The translations under genes were made by a program, and so were the position numbers. Under the pieces are notes generated by a model that was given only the letters and a program-made list of their open reading frames with translations, was not told the DNA's origin and did not search any database. From Bacillus safensis (GTDB taxonomy: Bacteria; Bacillota; Bacilli; Bacillales; Bacillaceae): a stretch of 64,000 nt of DNA. Positions 7,240-15,365 of the stretch are shown here, one piece after another (the stretch's first letter is position 1; each line of letters opens with the position of its first letter). The DNA lies in assembly GCA_030159235.1 (NCBI GenBank), contig BSBG01000011.1:45335-109334 (forward strand), given 5' to 3'.

Positions 7240-7550
7240 GCTGGCTTTTACTCATTGGGGCAGGCATTTTAGAAATGCTTTGTGTCACTATGATGAATCA
7301 ATTCCAAAAAGATCGACATGTCAAATGGATTTTATTCATAGCAGCTGGATTTACGCTGTCTTTTCTCATGTTATCTCTTGCGATGAATACGATTCCAATG
7401 GGAACGGCGTACGCCATTTGGACTGGAATTGGAGCTGCTGGAGGAGCTGTTGTCGGAATGCTGTTTTACGGTGAATCGAAGGACGCAAAACGTATTTTCT
7501 TTATAGCGCTGATTTTATCTGCGGCAGTCGGGTTAAAAATCATTGAATAA
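7236..7550 (+). CDS. ykkD: Small multidrug resistance (SMR) guanidinium exporter subunit YkkD
   Basis: 104 residues, four membrane spans, the partner of YkkC. The conserved Glu is in [15 protein letters not shown] (about residue 13), and the [25 protein letters not shown] segment is the SMR signature. Translation is coupled to ykkC by an ATGA overlap. It should form the antiparallel partner in a paired-SMR guanidinium/proton antiporter. A hairpin follows the stop codon, but its T tract appears to have been replaced by the start of a dispersed repeat. Confidence 0.92.
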   Translation: MSWLLLIGAGILEMLCVTMMNQFQKDRHVKWILFIAAGFTLSFLMLSLAMNTIPMGTAYAIWTGIGAAGGAVVGMLFYGESKDAKRIFFIALILSAAVGLKIIE

Positions 7551-7551
7551 G

Positions 7552-7573
7552 AAAAGGCTAGCATCTGCCAGCC
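7552..7573 (+). terminator. ykkD 3' hairpin lacking a T run
   Basis: GGCT-A-GCA-TC-TGC-C-AGCC is a hairpin right after the ykkD stop. It is not followed by T residues; instead the repeat element begins with TCAGCATG. Probably a terminator interrupted by repeat insertion. Confidence 0.45.
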
Positions 7574-7744
7574 TCAGCATGTAGACAAACCCTCGCATTC
7601 TTTGTTAGGTCTGCGCTCTGTTACTTACGAATGTCAAATTCGCTCCGTTCCAGTGCTTGCACTTCCTAGGCTGCAAAGGTTTTCTATCACGCTGAAAAAG
7701 AAGAGAAAGGGCTAAAATAAAAATTATTTTAGCCCTTTCTCAAC
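7574..7744 (+). repeat. Dispersed structured repeat, copy A
   Basis: About 171 bp, clearly similar to segments at 25672-25843 and 56271-56436. Shared blocks include GACAAACCCTCGCATTC, ATTCGCTCCG, CTTCCTAG, CTGCAAAGGTTTTC, TCACGCTGAAAA and a terminal hairpin. In this copy the hairpin is a perfect 16-bp stem, GAGAAAGGGCTAAAAT with its complement (7703-7741). It lies between the convergent ykkD and a small membrane protein gene. The left flank is the ykkD hairpin; there is no matching right-hand hairpin. Confidence 0.85.
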
Positions 7745-7747
7745 TTG

Positions 7748-7936
7748 TTACATCGAATGATGATTGGAATCGTTTTCATTTTTGCGGCGGTAAAGCTGAC
7801 TCACAAGTAGAAAACATACACCGAACGTGAGTAAAGGAATGAGTCTCTCACCGGCCATAAAAAGATACATACCCGTGATCAGACATATGATGCCGAGCCA
7901 AAAGCTCACTTTACCAAACAAAGTCATGCTTTTCAT
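7748..7936 (-). CDS. Small two-span membrane protein, unknown function
   Basis: 62 residues: MKSMTLFGKVSFWLGIICL starts the first hydrophobic span, LIPLLTFGVCFLLVSQLY forms the second, and the tail is basic and polar with NENDSNHH. AAGGAGTGAT lies 5-8 bases before the ATG; a longer frame start at 7972 has no ribosome binding site. No family is recognised. Its stop codon lies 3 bases from the end of repeat copy A, so the repeat may provide its terminator through the palindromic stem. Confidence 0.6.
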   Translation of the reverse strand: MKSMTLFGKVSFWLGIICLITGMYLFMAGERLIPLLTFGVCFLLVSQLYRRKNENDSNHHSM

Positions 7937-8053
7937 CTCTATCACTCCTTTTGTGATAAAAGGTCTATTCACATTATATCACGCCAGATACAGAATTGAA
8001 TGAATATTCAATAAAAAATACGGCTCTTCATTGCTTTTTCTCTTTCCAGTCCA

Positions 8054-8063
8054 GTATAATATT
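8054..8063 (+). promoter_or_regulatory. Candidate -10 region of purU
   Basis: AGTATAATAT provides a consensus TATAAT about 40 bases before the purU start. A convincing -35 hexamer is not evident, and no PurR box is visible. Weak call. Confidence 0.35.
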
Positions 8064-8098
8064 TCATTAGAATGAAAACGTAAATGAGGTCATGATAC

Positions 8099-9001
8099 AT
8101 GAGAACATTGATTACAGAGAAACTTGAATTACACAGACAAAAGCACGAGCAAAAAGGCAGATTGCTTGTCAGCTGCCCGGATCAGCCTGGGATTGTGTCA
8201 GCTGTTTCTTCCTTTTTATTTGAGCACGGAGCGAACATCATTGAATCCAGCCAATACACAACAGATCATGAAAGCGGCCGGTTCTTTTTAAGAATTGAAT
8301 TTGATTGGAAAGACATTTCAGCCAACTTAAATCAGATGAAAAATAGCTTTGAGCCAATTGCCGCATCATTTCAAATGACATGGAGCATATCACGTGCAAG
8401 TGATCTGAAAAAGCTGGCGATCTTTGTATCGAAAGAGCTTCATTGTTTAAATGAACTTTTATGGGAATGGCAGAGCGGAAATCTTATGGCTGAAATCGCA
8501 GTTGTGATCAGCAATCATGAAACGGCAAAGGATACAGTCGAAGCACTCGGCATTCCATTCCATTATGTGAAGGCGAATAAAGACATTCGTCAAGAGGCAG
8601 AAAAACAGCAGCTTGCACTATTAGAAAAATACGACATTGATGCCGTTGTGCTTGCTCGGTACATGCAAATTTTAACGCCTGGATTTATTGAAGAGCATCC
8701 GAACAAAATCATTAATATTCATCATTCCTTCCTGCCGGCGTTTATCGGTGCAAACCCCTACAAGCGGGCATATGAGCGGGGGGTCAAATTAATTGGTGCG
8801 ACGTCTCATTATGTCACCAATGATTTAGACGAAGGACCGATCATTGAACAGGATATTGAGCGTGTAGATCACCGGGATGATGCGGAAGCACTAAAAAATA
8901 TTGGCCGAACAATTGAGCGCAGTGTGCTTGCACGTGCTGTCAAATGGCATCTAGAAGATCGAATTATTGTTCACGAGAATAAAACAATTGTCTTTAATTG
9001 A
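8099..9001 (+). CDS. purU: Formyltetrahydrofolate deformylase
   Basis: 300 residues. Hydrolyses 10-formyl-THF to formate and THF, supplying formate for PurT-dependent purine synthesis and adjusting one-carbon pools. The N-terminal ACT domain (about 20-95) begins RLLVSCPDQPGIVSAVSSFL. The C-terminal formyltransferase-fold domain (about 105-290) carries INIHHSFLPAF (N206, H208) and NDLDEGPII (D244), the catalytic Asn-His-Asp set of this superfamily. GAGGT lies upstream of ATG 8099. It matches the B. subtilis locus, where purU (ykkE) lies between ykkCD and proB. Confidence 0.95.
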   Translation: MRTLITEKLELHRQKHEQKGRLLVSCPDQPGIVSAVSSFLFEHGANIIESSQYTTDHESGRFFLRIEFDWKDISANLNQMKNSFEPIAASFQMTWSISRASDLKKLAIFVSKELHCLNELLWEWQSGNLMAEIAVVISNHETAKDTVEALGIPFHYVKANKDIRQEAEKQQLALLEKYDIDAVVLARYMQILTPGFIEEHPNKIINIHHSFLPAFIGANPYKRAYERGVKLIGATSHYVTNDLDEGPIIEQDIERVDHRDDAEALKNIGRTIERSVLARAVKWHLEDRIIVHENKTIVFN

Positions 9002-9005
9002 CCGC

Positions 9006-9034
9006 TTGACTTTTCTTTAGCAATTGGTGATAAT
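9006..9034 (+). promoter_or_regulatory. proBA promoter
   Basis: TTGACT (9006-9011) and GATAAT (9029-9034) with a 17-bp spacer form a good SigA promoter directly before the T-box leader. Confidence 0.7.
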
Positions 9035-9044
9035 ATAAAAAAAT

Positions 9045-9287
9045 TAACGAGCGTTGAAAAGGAATAGTAAGCAGGAAACTGGTGCGTAAAGAGAGCGAAT
9101 GACATGCTGAAACATTTGCCGCAGACAGCTGCTGAACCTGCCCTTTGAGCCTTAGAGGAAAAATCTAAGCGCGGCCTGGCGTTACAGGAGTTGAGTGGAA
9201 TAAGCAGACACATGCTTATTCAATGAAGGTGGTACCACGGAAAATCCCTTTTCGTCCTTTGCATAAGGAGAAAAAGGGATTTTTTTG
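9045..9287 (+). ncRNA. T-box leader of proBA, probably proline tRNA
   Basis: The strictly conserved T-box AAGGTGGTACCACGG is at 9226-9240, immediately followed by a terminator, AAAATCCCTTTT...AAAAAGGGATTTTTTT (9241-9287). The T-box can pair in an alternative antiterminator. Uncharged tRNA binding should allow transcription of proline genes. Its position before proB implies tRNA-Pro; CCT in GAACCTGCC (about 9135) is a possible specifier codon, but I could not fold stem I with certainty. Confidence 0.9.
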
Positions 9288-9320
9288 TGTCTAAAGGTAT
9301 AGCTAGCGGAGGGAATCAGG

Positions 9321-10418
9321 ATGAAAAAGCAAAGGATCGTCATAAAAATTGGCAGCAGTTCATTAACGGAGCAAAAAGGAACCATCGATGAACAAAAGAT
9401 GTTGGATCATGTAAGAGCTATAGCCAAGCTCAAAGAGGCAGGGCATGAAATCATTTTAATTTCGTCAGGAGCCGTTGCGGCAGGATTTGGCAGCTTAGGA
9501 TATCCATCAAGACCTGTGACCTTAAAAGGGAAGCAGGCTGCAGCAGCTGTTGGTCAAGGCTTGTTAATGCAAAAATATACAGAACTTTTTTCACAGTTTC
9601 ATATGACACCTGCACAAATGCTTTTAACACGTAATGACTTTTCAGATCGAACAAGATATCGAAATGCTTACGCAACGATGATGGAGCTGCTGGAAAGAAA
9701 AATTTTACCGATCATTAATGAAAATGATTCAGTTTCGATCGAGGAGCTTACCTTTGGTGATAATGACATGCTGTCAGCTCTTGTCAGTGGATTAATCCAT
9801 GCAGACCAATTGATCATATTAACGGACATTAATGGCATTTATGATGCAAATCCAAATGAGCATCCTGAGGCAAACCGGTTTGATGTACTGACCCACATTT
9901 CAGAAGAATTGTTTTCATATGCGAAGAGCACTGGTTCAAAGGTTGGAACAGGTGGAATGAAATCGAAGCTGTCTGCTGCACAAACGGCTCTTTCACTTGG
10001 CGTGAAAGTGTTCATTGGCACAGGAACTGGGGAAGACAAGCTGCTTCACATTCTGGCAGGGCAAGGTGACGGAACGTATATCGGTGAACAGGACTTATCA
10101 GCCGTCAACAACCGTCGCCAATGGATTCAATTCCACTCACCGGTCTCTGGAAAGATCATGATCGATGCAGGAGCGGAAGCAGCAATTTTGCATAACGGCA
10201 GAAGCCTTCTTCCGGCGGGAGTCATTGATGTCGCTGGTGACTTTTCTAAAGGAGAGGTCGTAGAAGTCGTTGGTCCAAATGGATTAGTTGGTAAAGGACA
10301 AACCTTGTACGCATCAGATGAGCTTCTCGGCATTAAAGGAATGCGAAGTGACGAGCTTTCAAAAGAGAAACCTGAAGTCATACACCGAGATCACTGGGTA
10401 CAGCATGTACAAAACTGA
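9321..10418 (+). CDS. proB: Glutamate 5-kinase
   Basis: 365 residues. Catalyses the first step of proline synthesis, ATP-dependent phosphorylation of glutamate. The N-terminal amino-acid-kinase domain (about 1-260) shows [46 protein letters not shown] and [11 protein letters not shown]. The C-terminal PUA domain (about 275-350) carries [29 protein letters not shown] precedes ATG 9321. It is first in the proBA operon, 12 bases from proA, under the T-box, so it is the biosynthetic, tRNA-responsive copy rather than the osmostress copy known from B. subtilis (proHJ). Confidence 0.96.
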   Translation: MKKQRIVIKIGSSSLTEQKGTIDEQKMLDHVRAIAKLKEAGHEIILISSGAVAAGFGSLGYPSRPVTLKGKQAAAAVGQGLLMQKYTELFSQFHMTPAQMLLTRNDFSDRTRYRNAYATMMELLERKILPIINENDSVSIEELTFGDNDMLSALVSGLIHADQLIILTDINGIYDANPNEHPEANRFDVLTHISEELFSYAKSTGSKVGTGGMKSKLSAAQTALSLGVKVFIGTGTGEDKLLHILAGQGDGTYIGEQDLSAVNNRRQWIQFHSPVSGKIMIDAGAEAAILHNGRSLLPAGVIDVAGDFSKGEVVEVVGPNGLVGKGQTLYASDELLGIKGMRSDELSKEKPEVIHRDHWVQHVQN

Positions 10419-10430
10419 GGAGGGAACAGG

Positions 10431-11678
10431 ATGAATGAAGTTCTTGAAAAAGCAAAAAAAGCAAGTGCAGCCAAAGATCAGCTTCTGCTAAAAACGACGG
10501 AACAAAAAAATGCTGCTTTACACGCTATCGCAAATGCACTAAAAGCATCTTCAGCTTATTTAATGGAGGAGAACCAAAAGGATGTTCAGGCTGCGGAGGA
10601 AAAGCAGTTCACTTCATCTGTGATTGATCGGATCACGCTCACGGAAGAGAGAATCGAAGCAATTGCAGATGCGACCCTTCAACTCATTCAGCTAAAAGAT
10701 CCAATTGGTGAAACGTTAGAAACCATTCAAAAAGAAAACGGTCTGTTCATTGAAAAGGTACGTGTGCCACTCGGAACGGTTGGCATGATTTATGAGGCAA
10801 GACCAAATGTGACAGTCGATGCTGCCACCCTTTGCTTGAAAACGGGGAATGCTGTGATTCTACGAGGAAGCTCCTCTGCTATTCATAGTAATAAAGCGAT
10901 TGTAAAGGTGATTCATGAAGCACTTCATACAACGGATATTCCAGTAGACAGTGTGCAGTTGATTGAAGATACTGGCCGTGAAACGGCGAAAACGCTGTTT
11001 ACCTTAAATGAGTACCTCGATGTCCTCATTCCGCGCGGCGGGAAAAATTTAATTGATCTTGTCGTGAGAGAGTCGACTGTGCCAGTGCTTGAGACAGGTG
11101 CAGGAAATTGTCATATCTACATTGATGAAACGGCGAAATACGAAATGGCTGAGCAGATTGTGCTGAATGCCAAAACGCAAAGACCATCTGTTTGTAATGC
11201 CATTGAGGGCATTGTCATTCATGAAACATGGTCAAAAACATATGGCGCTTCGTTATTTGAAGCCCTTCAATCAAATGGGGTAGAGATACGCGGAGATGAA
11301 GCGGTATGCGCAATTGCTCCTAGTGCTACATTAGCAACTACAGAAGACTATGAAACGGAGTTTTTAGCGCCGATTGTCAGTATCAAAATTGTAGAGAACA
11401 TTGAAGAGGCCATTCAGCATATTCAAACATATAGCTCCAAGCACTCTGAAGCGATCATTACGGAAAATGATGCGCATGCAGCCCTTTTCTTAACAGCTGT
11501 CGACGCTGCTGCTGTCTATCATAATGCCTCTACTCGTTTCACAGATGGCTTTGAATTCGGCTATGGAGCAGAAATAGGCATTAGTACACAAAAGCTGCAT
11601 GCAAGAGGACCAATGGGTCTGCCAGCCTTAACCTCTGAAAAATTTATCATTCGTGGTCAAGGTCAAATAAGAGAATAA
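10431..11678 (+). CDS. proA: Glutamate-5-semialdehyde dehydrogenase (gamma-glutamyl phosphate reductase)
   Basis: 415 residues, aldehyde-dehydrogenase fold. NADPH-dependent reduction of gamma-glutamyl phosphate to the semialdehyde. Motifs are [17 protein letters not shown] (about 112-128), [13 protein letters not shown] (cofactor region), [10 protein letters not shown] and RPSVCNAIE with the catalytic C255. AGGAGGGAAC precedes the ATG. It is the second gene of the T-box-controlled operon and is followed by a clear terminator. Confidence 0.96.
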   Translation: MNEVLEKAKKASAAKDQLLLKTTEQKNAALHAIANALKASSAYLMEENQKDVQAAEEKQFTSSVIDRITLTEERIEAIADATLQLIQLKDPIGETLETIQKENGLFIEKVRVPLGTVGMIYEARPNVTVDAATLCLKTGNAVILRGSSSAIHSNKAIVKVIHEALHTTDIPVDSVQLIEDTGRETAKTLFTLNEYLDVLIPRGGKNLIDLVVRESTVPVLETGAGNCHIYIDETAKYEMAEQIVLNAKTQRPSVCNAIEGIVIHETWSKTYGASLFEALQSNGVEIRGDEAVCAIAPSATLATTEDYETEFLAPIVSIKIVENIEEAIQHIQTYSSKHSEAIITENDAHAALFLTAVDAAAVYHNASTRFTDGFEFGYGAEIGISTQKLHARGPMGLPALTSEKFIIRGQGQIRE

Positions 11679-11688
11679 CGAATTCAAA

Positions 11689-11721
11689 AGAGAGTCTTGT
11701 GACAACAGGCTCTCTTTTTCC
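11689..11721 (+). terminator. proBA terminator
   Basis: AAAAGAGAG, a 15-nt loop, then CTCTCTTTTT: a rho-independent terminator 11 bases after the proA stop. Confidence 0.8.
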
Positions 11722-11803
11722 TTTCATATTTTGTATTTCTTCGGTCAAGTATGATAAAATATGGTAATGTTTTATATTTTGAGAAGATTGGAGAAGGCAA
11801 CGT

Positions 11804-12940
11804 ATGGCGAAAATCATTCCCTCTTCGGATATTGGGGTGAAAATCAACAAGTGGTATGAATTAATCCGCAGATTTAATTCAGAACAAGCAGAACAGTTAA
11901 AGCAGGAAATTCGCACCTCTCTTGATTCAATGGAAGAAGATCAGAATTTGCTTCTCTATTTTTCTTTAATGGAATTTAGGCATGAAGTCATGCTCGATTA
12001 TTTAAAGCCATTAAAGGAAGGAAAGCTTCGCGCCAACTTTTCCGAGCTTTCGAAAGAAATAGATGAGCATCAAATGCATGTCACAGGCATGCTTGAATAC
12101 TACTATCATTTTTTCAGAGGCATGTATGAATTTGGCCGGAGAGAGTACATTGCTGCCATATCGTCTTATCAAAAGGCAGAGCATAAGCTTTCTTTTGTAT
12201 CAGATGATATTGAACGTGCGGAATATCATTTTAAAATGTCAGAAATATATTATCACATGAAACAAACACATATCTCGATGCATCATGCCAAACTTGCGCT
12301 GGATGTTTATGTTCAGCATGAACTGTACGCGCTTCGCACCATTCAGTGTGAATTTATTGTGGCCGGTAACTATGATGATATGAGAAGGCATGAAAAGGCA
12401 TTACCACATCTTAAAAGAGCACTTTCGAGATCAAGAGAGTTTCAGAATGTGCGTTTCATTGCTTCCTCTTTGTTTAATATGGGCAACAGTTATTACCGAA
12501 TGGGAGACATGGACCGTGCACTAGAGTTAATGAAAGAATCCATCTCATTATTTGATCAAAATCAGTCCGATCATCTTCGTCGATCTATAGACCCTCTTTA
12601 TACAGCCGCTCAGATCTTATACAAACAAGAAAATCACGAAGAAGCATTACACTACAGAGAAGAATGTATGAAACGAGCAGAAGCTCTTCAGGATGACATT
12701 CATATTCAGAAGACCATATTTTTAGAAGCACTGTATTTAAGACAAGATGCTGAGCACATTAAACGAATTTTCCATTTTTTAGAGTCTGCCTATGCGTATC
12801 CAGATATAGAAGAGCTGGCGTTAGATACCGCGAAGTATTATAATGAAATGGAGGATTATGAAAAATCTTCCATGTTCTATGGGGAAGCGGAACATGCTCG
12901 AATCTATATTCAGAGAGGGGATTGTTTATATGAATTTTAA
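11804..12940 (+). CDS. Rap-family response-regulator aspartate phosphatase or inhibitor
   Basis: 378 residues, all helical. The N-terminal three-helix bundle (about 1-75, VKINKWYELIRRFNSEQAEQL) precedes TPR repeats with YYYHFFRGMYEFGRREYIAAI and SLFNMGNSYYRMGDMDRALEL, the usual Rap architecture. Rap proteins dephosphorylate Spo0F or block ComA-type regulators until bound by their Phr peptide. Which response regulator is targeted cannot be read here. GGAGAAGG precedes ATG 11804. The phr gene overlaps its 3' end by 11 bases, so it is a classic rap-phr cassette. It replaces nothing obvious and may be accessory. Confidence 0.92.
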   Translation: MAKIIPSSDIGVKINKWYELIRRFNSEQAEQLKQEIRTSLDSMEEDQNLLLYFSLMEFRHEVMLDYLKPLKEGKLRANFSELSKEIDEHQMHVTGMLEYYYHFFRGMYEFGRREYIAAISSYQKAEHKLSFVSDDIERAEYHFKMSEIYYHMKQTHISMHHAKLALDVYVQHELYALRTIQCEFIVAGNYDDMRRHEKALPHLKRALSRSREFQNVRFIASSLFNMGNSYYRMGDMDRALELMKESISLFDQNQSDHLRRSIDPLYTAAQILYKQENHEEALHYREECMKRAEALQDDIHIQKTIFLEALYLRQDAEHIKRIFHFLESAYAYPDIEELALDTAKYYNEMEDYEKSSMFYGEAEHARIYIQRGDCLYEF

Positions 12941-13064
12941 AAAATGGGCAGTCGTCTGTACAAGCATCACCGTCATGGCATTGTTGCTGGCATCAGCAAA
13001 TACCGACCCGGATAACAGAAACCACACACTAGAACAACCGAATCCGCATCATGATACCATCTAA
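12930..13064 (+). CDS. Phr signalling peptide precursor
   Basis: 44 residues: basic MNFKKW, a hydrophobic signal core (to about residue 20), ASA at a likely signal-peptidase site, then a hydrophilic tail. The ATG follows GAGGGGA inside rap and overlaps it by 11 bases. Known Phr peptides are pentapeptides such as ARNQT or SRNVT. The tail contains NRNHT at residues 29-33, which fits that pattern, so the mature signal may be internal rather than the C-terminal HHDTI. The active form should re-enter the cell through Opp and inhibit the upstream Rap. Confidence 0.85.
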   Translation: MNFKKWAVVCTSITVMALLLASANTDPDNRNHTLEQPNPHHDTI

Positions 13065-13065
13065 A

Positions 13066-13091
13066 AGCCCTTGCTAAAGGGCTTTTTTTAC
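13066..13091 (+). terminator. rap-phr terminator
   Basis: AAAAGCCCTT, GCTA loop, AAGGGCTTTTTTT, immediately after the phr stop codon. Confidence 0.85.
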
Positions 13092-13162
13092 TGTCTAAAC
13101 ATTTTAGGACATGCTCATAAAAAGGAAAAGAGGGGGAAAACTTAAAAAAGAATGTTTATTGA

Positions 13163-13200
13163 TTGACTCCACAATTTAAATTGTGTACAATTCAATTGTA
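13163..13200 (+). promoter_or_regulatory. ohrA promoter and OhrR operator
   Basis: TTGACT (13163-13168) and TACAAT (13186-13191) are 17 bp apart. The sequence ACAATTTAAATTGT followed by TACAATTCAATTGTA overlaps the spacer and -10 region. It is almost identical to the tandem inverted repeats bound by B. subtilis OhrR. Oxidation of OhrR by organic peroxide should release it and induce ohrA. Confidence 0.88.
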
Positions 13201-13234
13201 GAAAATATTATTAAAGAGAAAGAGGGTTATATTC

Positions 13235-13663
13235 ATGTCAGACGTTTTATTTACTGCAACGGTATCAGCTGTCGGTGGAAGAGAAGGAAAGGTTGTTTCA
13301 ACAGATGGTGTACTTGAGCATGATGTAGCAATGCCTGGAACACCAAGAGCAAAAAAACTTGAAAAAGCAACAAATCCAGAGCAATTATTCGCAGCAGGAT
13401 ACTCTGCATGTTTTGATTCAGCCCTTCAAATGGTAGCGAGACAAGAGCGTATCCGTTTTGAAAGTGAAGTAACGGCACATGTAAGCTTAATAAAAGACAG
13501 TTCAGATGGCGGTTTCAAACTTGGCGTTCAATTAGAAGTAAAAGGAACTGGAATCGAGCAATCAGCATTGGAAGAACTTGTTCATAAAGCACACGGCGTA
13601 TGCCCATATTCAAAAGCAACTCAAGGAAACATCGAAGTAGAATTAAAAGCTGTCGCACAATAA
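13235..13663 (+). CDS. ohrA: Organic hydroperoxide resistance protein OhrA
   Basis: 142 residues, OsmC/Ohr fold. A thiol peroxidase that reduces organic and fatty-acid hydroperoxides. Both catalytic cysteines are present: C59 in AAGYSACFDSAL and C123 in GVCPYSKAT; the Arg in the N-terminal part (R16 or R38) would complete the site. AAAGAGGG precedes ATG 13235. It has an OhrR operator in its promoter and the ohrR gene convergent downstream, the same arrangement as in B. subtilis. A bidirectional terminator separates the two. Confidence 0.95.
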   Translation: MSDVLFTATVSAVGGREGKVVSTDGVLEHDVAMPGTPRAKKLEKATNPEQLFAAGYSACFDSALQMVARQERIRFESEVTAHVSLIKDSSDGGFKLGVQLEVKGTGIEQSALEELVHKAHGVCPYSKATQGNIEVELKAVAQ

Positions 13664-13673
13664 TAAGCATCAT

Positions 13674-13707
13674 AAAAGGCTGAGGGAACATTCCCTCAGC
13701 CTTTTGG
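13674..13707. terminator. Bidirectional terminator, ohrA / ohrR
   Basis: AAAAGGCTGAGGGAA and TTCCCTCAGCCTTTT form a 15-bp perfect stem around a short loop between convergent genes. It extends into the last ohrR codons. Confidence 0.85.
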
Positions 13708-14142
13708 TTGTGTTAATTTTTGCAAAAGCTCATGTAAAGAGGCGCGCAGCGTTTTTAGCTCTTCTTCAGATCTGCCAGTCCCAGACAGCATGTGAGATGG
13801 AATCGCAGTGGCCTTTTCTTTAAGCTGTTCGCCGTATTCCGTTAAACGAATCTCTACAGAACGCTCATCCTCTTTCGAACGTTCGCGGATGATGAGTCCA
13901 TTTTGCTCCATCCGTTTCAGCATGGGTGTGAGTGTACCAGAGTCTAAATAGAGAAGCTCTCCCATCGTTTTCACATTTAATGTCCCATGCTCCCACAATA
14001 AAAGCAGTGCCAAATATTGCGGATAGGTAATGTTTAATTCTTCTAATAATGGTTTATACTGCTTCGTCATCTCTCGTGAACTTGCATATAACAAGAAACA
14101 AAGCTGATTCTCCAGCTTCATATGTTCGAATTCATTTGTCAT
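13696..14142 (-). CDS. ohrR: Peroxide-sensing MarR-type repressor OhrR
   Basis: 148 residues. The N-terminus MTNEFEHMKLENQLCFLLYA places the single reactive cysteine at residue 15, exactly as in B. subtilis OhrR. The winged helix contains NVKTMGELLYLDSGTLTPML and the DERSVEIRLTEYG wing. Reduced protein represses ohrA; oxidation of C15 by organic hydroperoxides abolishes DNA binding. The ATG at 14142 with GGTGA upstream is preferred to the ATG four codons earlier because it keeps C15 numbering and the ribosome binding site. Its operator lies before ohrA. Confidence 0.95.
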   Translation of the reverse strand: MTNEFEHMKLENQLCFLLYASSREMTKQYKPLLEELNITYPQYLALLLLWEHGTLNVKTMGELLYLDSGTLTPMLKRMEQNGLIIRERSKEDERSVEIRLTEYGEQLKEKATAIPSHMLSGTGRSEEELKTLRASLHELLQKLTQPKG

Positions 14143-14303
14143 GTCTGTCACCAACTATTTTTTGTCATACTTATCATTGTATAAGATTTTCTCCCTTTTT
14201 AAAATAAATACAGACGAAAAATGAAAAATTCTTCAATGTGCGAAAAATGTTTGAGAAATGAATAGAACGTGAAAAGGATCAATAGATGAAGGAGGAGATA
14301 AAG

Positions 14304-14720
14304 ATGAAACCATTATTCACAGCAAAAGTAAAGGCGCAGCATGGAAGAGCTGGACATGTTCGTTCAGAAGATGGAGTACTCGATCATAACATTGTCATGC
14401 CTAATGCAAAGAAAGAAGGAGAGACTGGTACAAACCCAGAGCAATTATTTGCAGCAGGCTATGCAGCTTGTTTCGGAGGCGCACTTGAACAAGTAGCTAA
14501 GAAGCAAGGGATAGAGATAGAATCGGAAGTAGAGGGACATGTCAGTCTTTTAAAAGATGAAAGCGATGGGGGCTTTAAGCTTGGCGTAAAGCTAATTGTA
14601 TCTGCGAAAGGTCTTGATCATGACAAAGTGAAAGAGCTTGTCCGTGCTGCACATGAATTCTGTCCATATTCAAAAGCAACAAGAGGGAACATTGATGTGG
14701 AGCTTGAAGTGGCGGAGTAA
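14304..14720 (+). CDS. ohrB: Organic hydroperoxide resistance protein OhrB
   Basis: 138 residues, a paralogue of OhrA with the same two catalytic cysteines (C56 in AAGYAACFGGAL and C120 in EFCPYSKAT). In B. subtilis OhrB is induced through SigB rather than OhrR. Consistent with that, no OhrR operator is visible before this gene. GTTTGA near 14250 could be part of a SigB -35 element, but I see no good GGGTAT -10, so this is unproven. ATG 14304 follows AAGGAGGAGAT; the ATG at 14286 lies before that site. Confidence 0.93.
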   Translation: MKPLFTAKVKAQHGRAGHVRSEDGVLDHNIVMPNAKKEGETGTNPEQLFAAGYAACFGGALEQVAKKQGIEIESEVEGHVSLLKDESDGGFKLGVKLIVSAKGLDHDKVKELVRAAHEFCPYSKATRGNIDVELEVAE

Positions 14721-14725
14721 TAGTG

Positions 14726-14758
14726 GAAGACACCTGCTCACAGCAGGTGTCTTTTTTA
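14726..14758. terminator. Bidirectional terminator, ohrB / guaD
   Basis: AAGACACCTGCT, CAC loop, AGCAGGTGTCTTTTTT. A strong stem between the convergent genes. Confidence 0.85.
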
Positions 14759-15226
14759 ATATTCTTTCTTTTGATCGTATGCTTCCCATGCTTCAAATGG
14801 CGCAAGGGTTTTTTGAGGTGTCAGTTTGTAAAATGGTATATTTCTTGAGTTGTATTCTTTGTTGATTTCTTCATAAATAAACGAGTCATCAAAACCAGCA
14901 GTTGCTGCATCCTGATGGCCAGCAGCAAAATACACCGCTTTTGGTCTAGCCCAGTAAATAGCGCCAAGGCACATCGGACAAGGCTCACAGCTTGTGTATA
15001 AAATACAATCTTCTAATTGGTATGTATGTAGCGTTTGGCACGCCTTTCGAATGGCTGTGACTTCTGCATGTGCAGTTGGATCGTTACTCGTTGTCACATT
15101 GTTGCTTCCCTCTGCAATAATCTGGCCATCCTTGACAATGACTGCTCCAAAAGGGCCGCCATTACCACTATTGACTCCTTCTACTGCAAGATCAATTGCG
15201 CGTTGTAAAAAATCTTCGTGATTCAT
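14756..15226 (-). CDS. guaD: Guanine deaminase
   Basis: 156 residues, cytidine-deaminase fold. Converts guanine to xanthine and ammonia in purine salvage. The zinc site is explicit: HAEVTAIRK (H53, catalytic E55) and PCPMC (C83, C86). The C-terminal swapped segment ends NIPFYKLTPQKTLAPFEAW, as in B. subtilis GuaD, which has the same length. AAGGGAGGA precedes the ATG. It is a single-gene unit, convergent with ohrB. Confidence 0.95.
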   Translation of the reverse strand: MNHEDFLQRAIDLAVEGVNSGNGGPFGAVIVKDGQIIAEGSNNVTTSNDPTAHAEVTAIRKACQTLHTYQLEDCILYTSCEPCPMCLGAIYWARPKAVYFAAGHQDAATAGFDDSFIYEEINKEYNSRNIPFYKLTPQKTLAPFEAWEAYDQKKEY

Positions 15227-15365
15227 TGTCTTCCTCCCTTTGTTCGACTGACTTCTCTAGTATAAACGAATCATGCTAGAAAAGAAATCATCGTAGTAGA
15301 AGATCGGACAGGACAATTTGCACATAAAAACCCCCTGCCGTGTTCAGCAGGGGATAGGCATTCCA

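Noticed and set aside
7211..7474. 87-codon + frame overlapping ykkC and ykkD
   Set aside because: Out of frame with two clear SMR genes that are coupled by ATGA.
14240..14280. SigB promoter before ohrB
   Set aside because: GTTTGA is present, but no acceptable GGGTAT element is found at the right distance. Known SigB control in B. subtilis was not enough to call a site.
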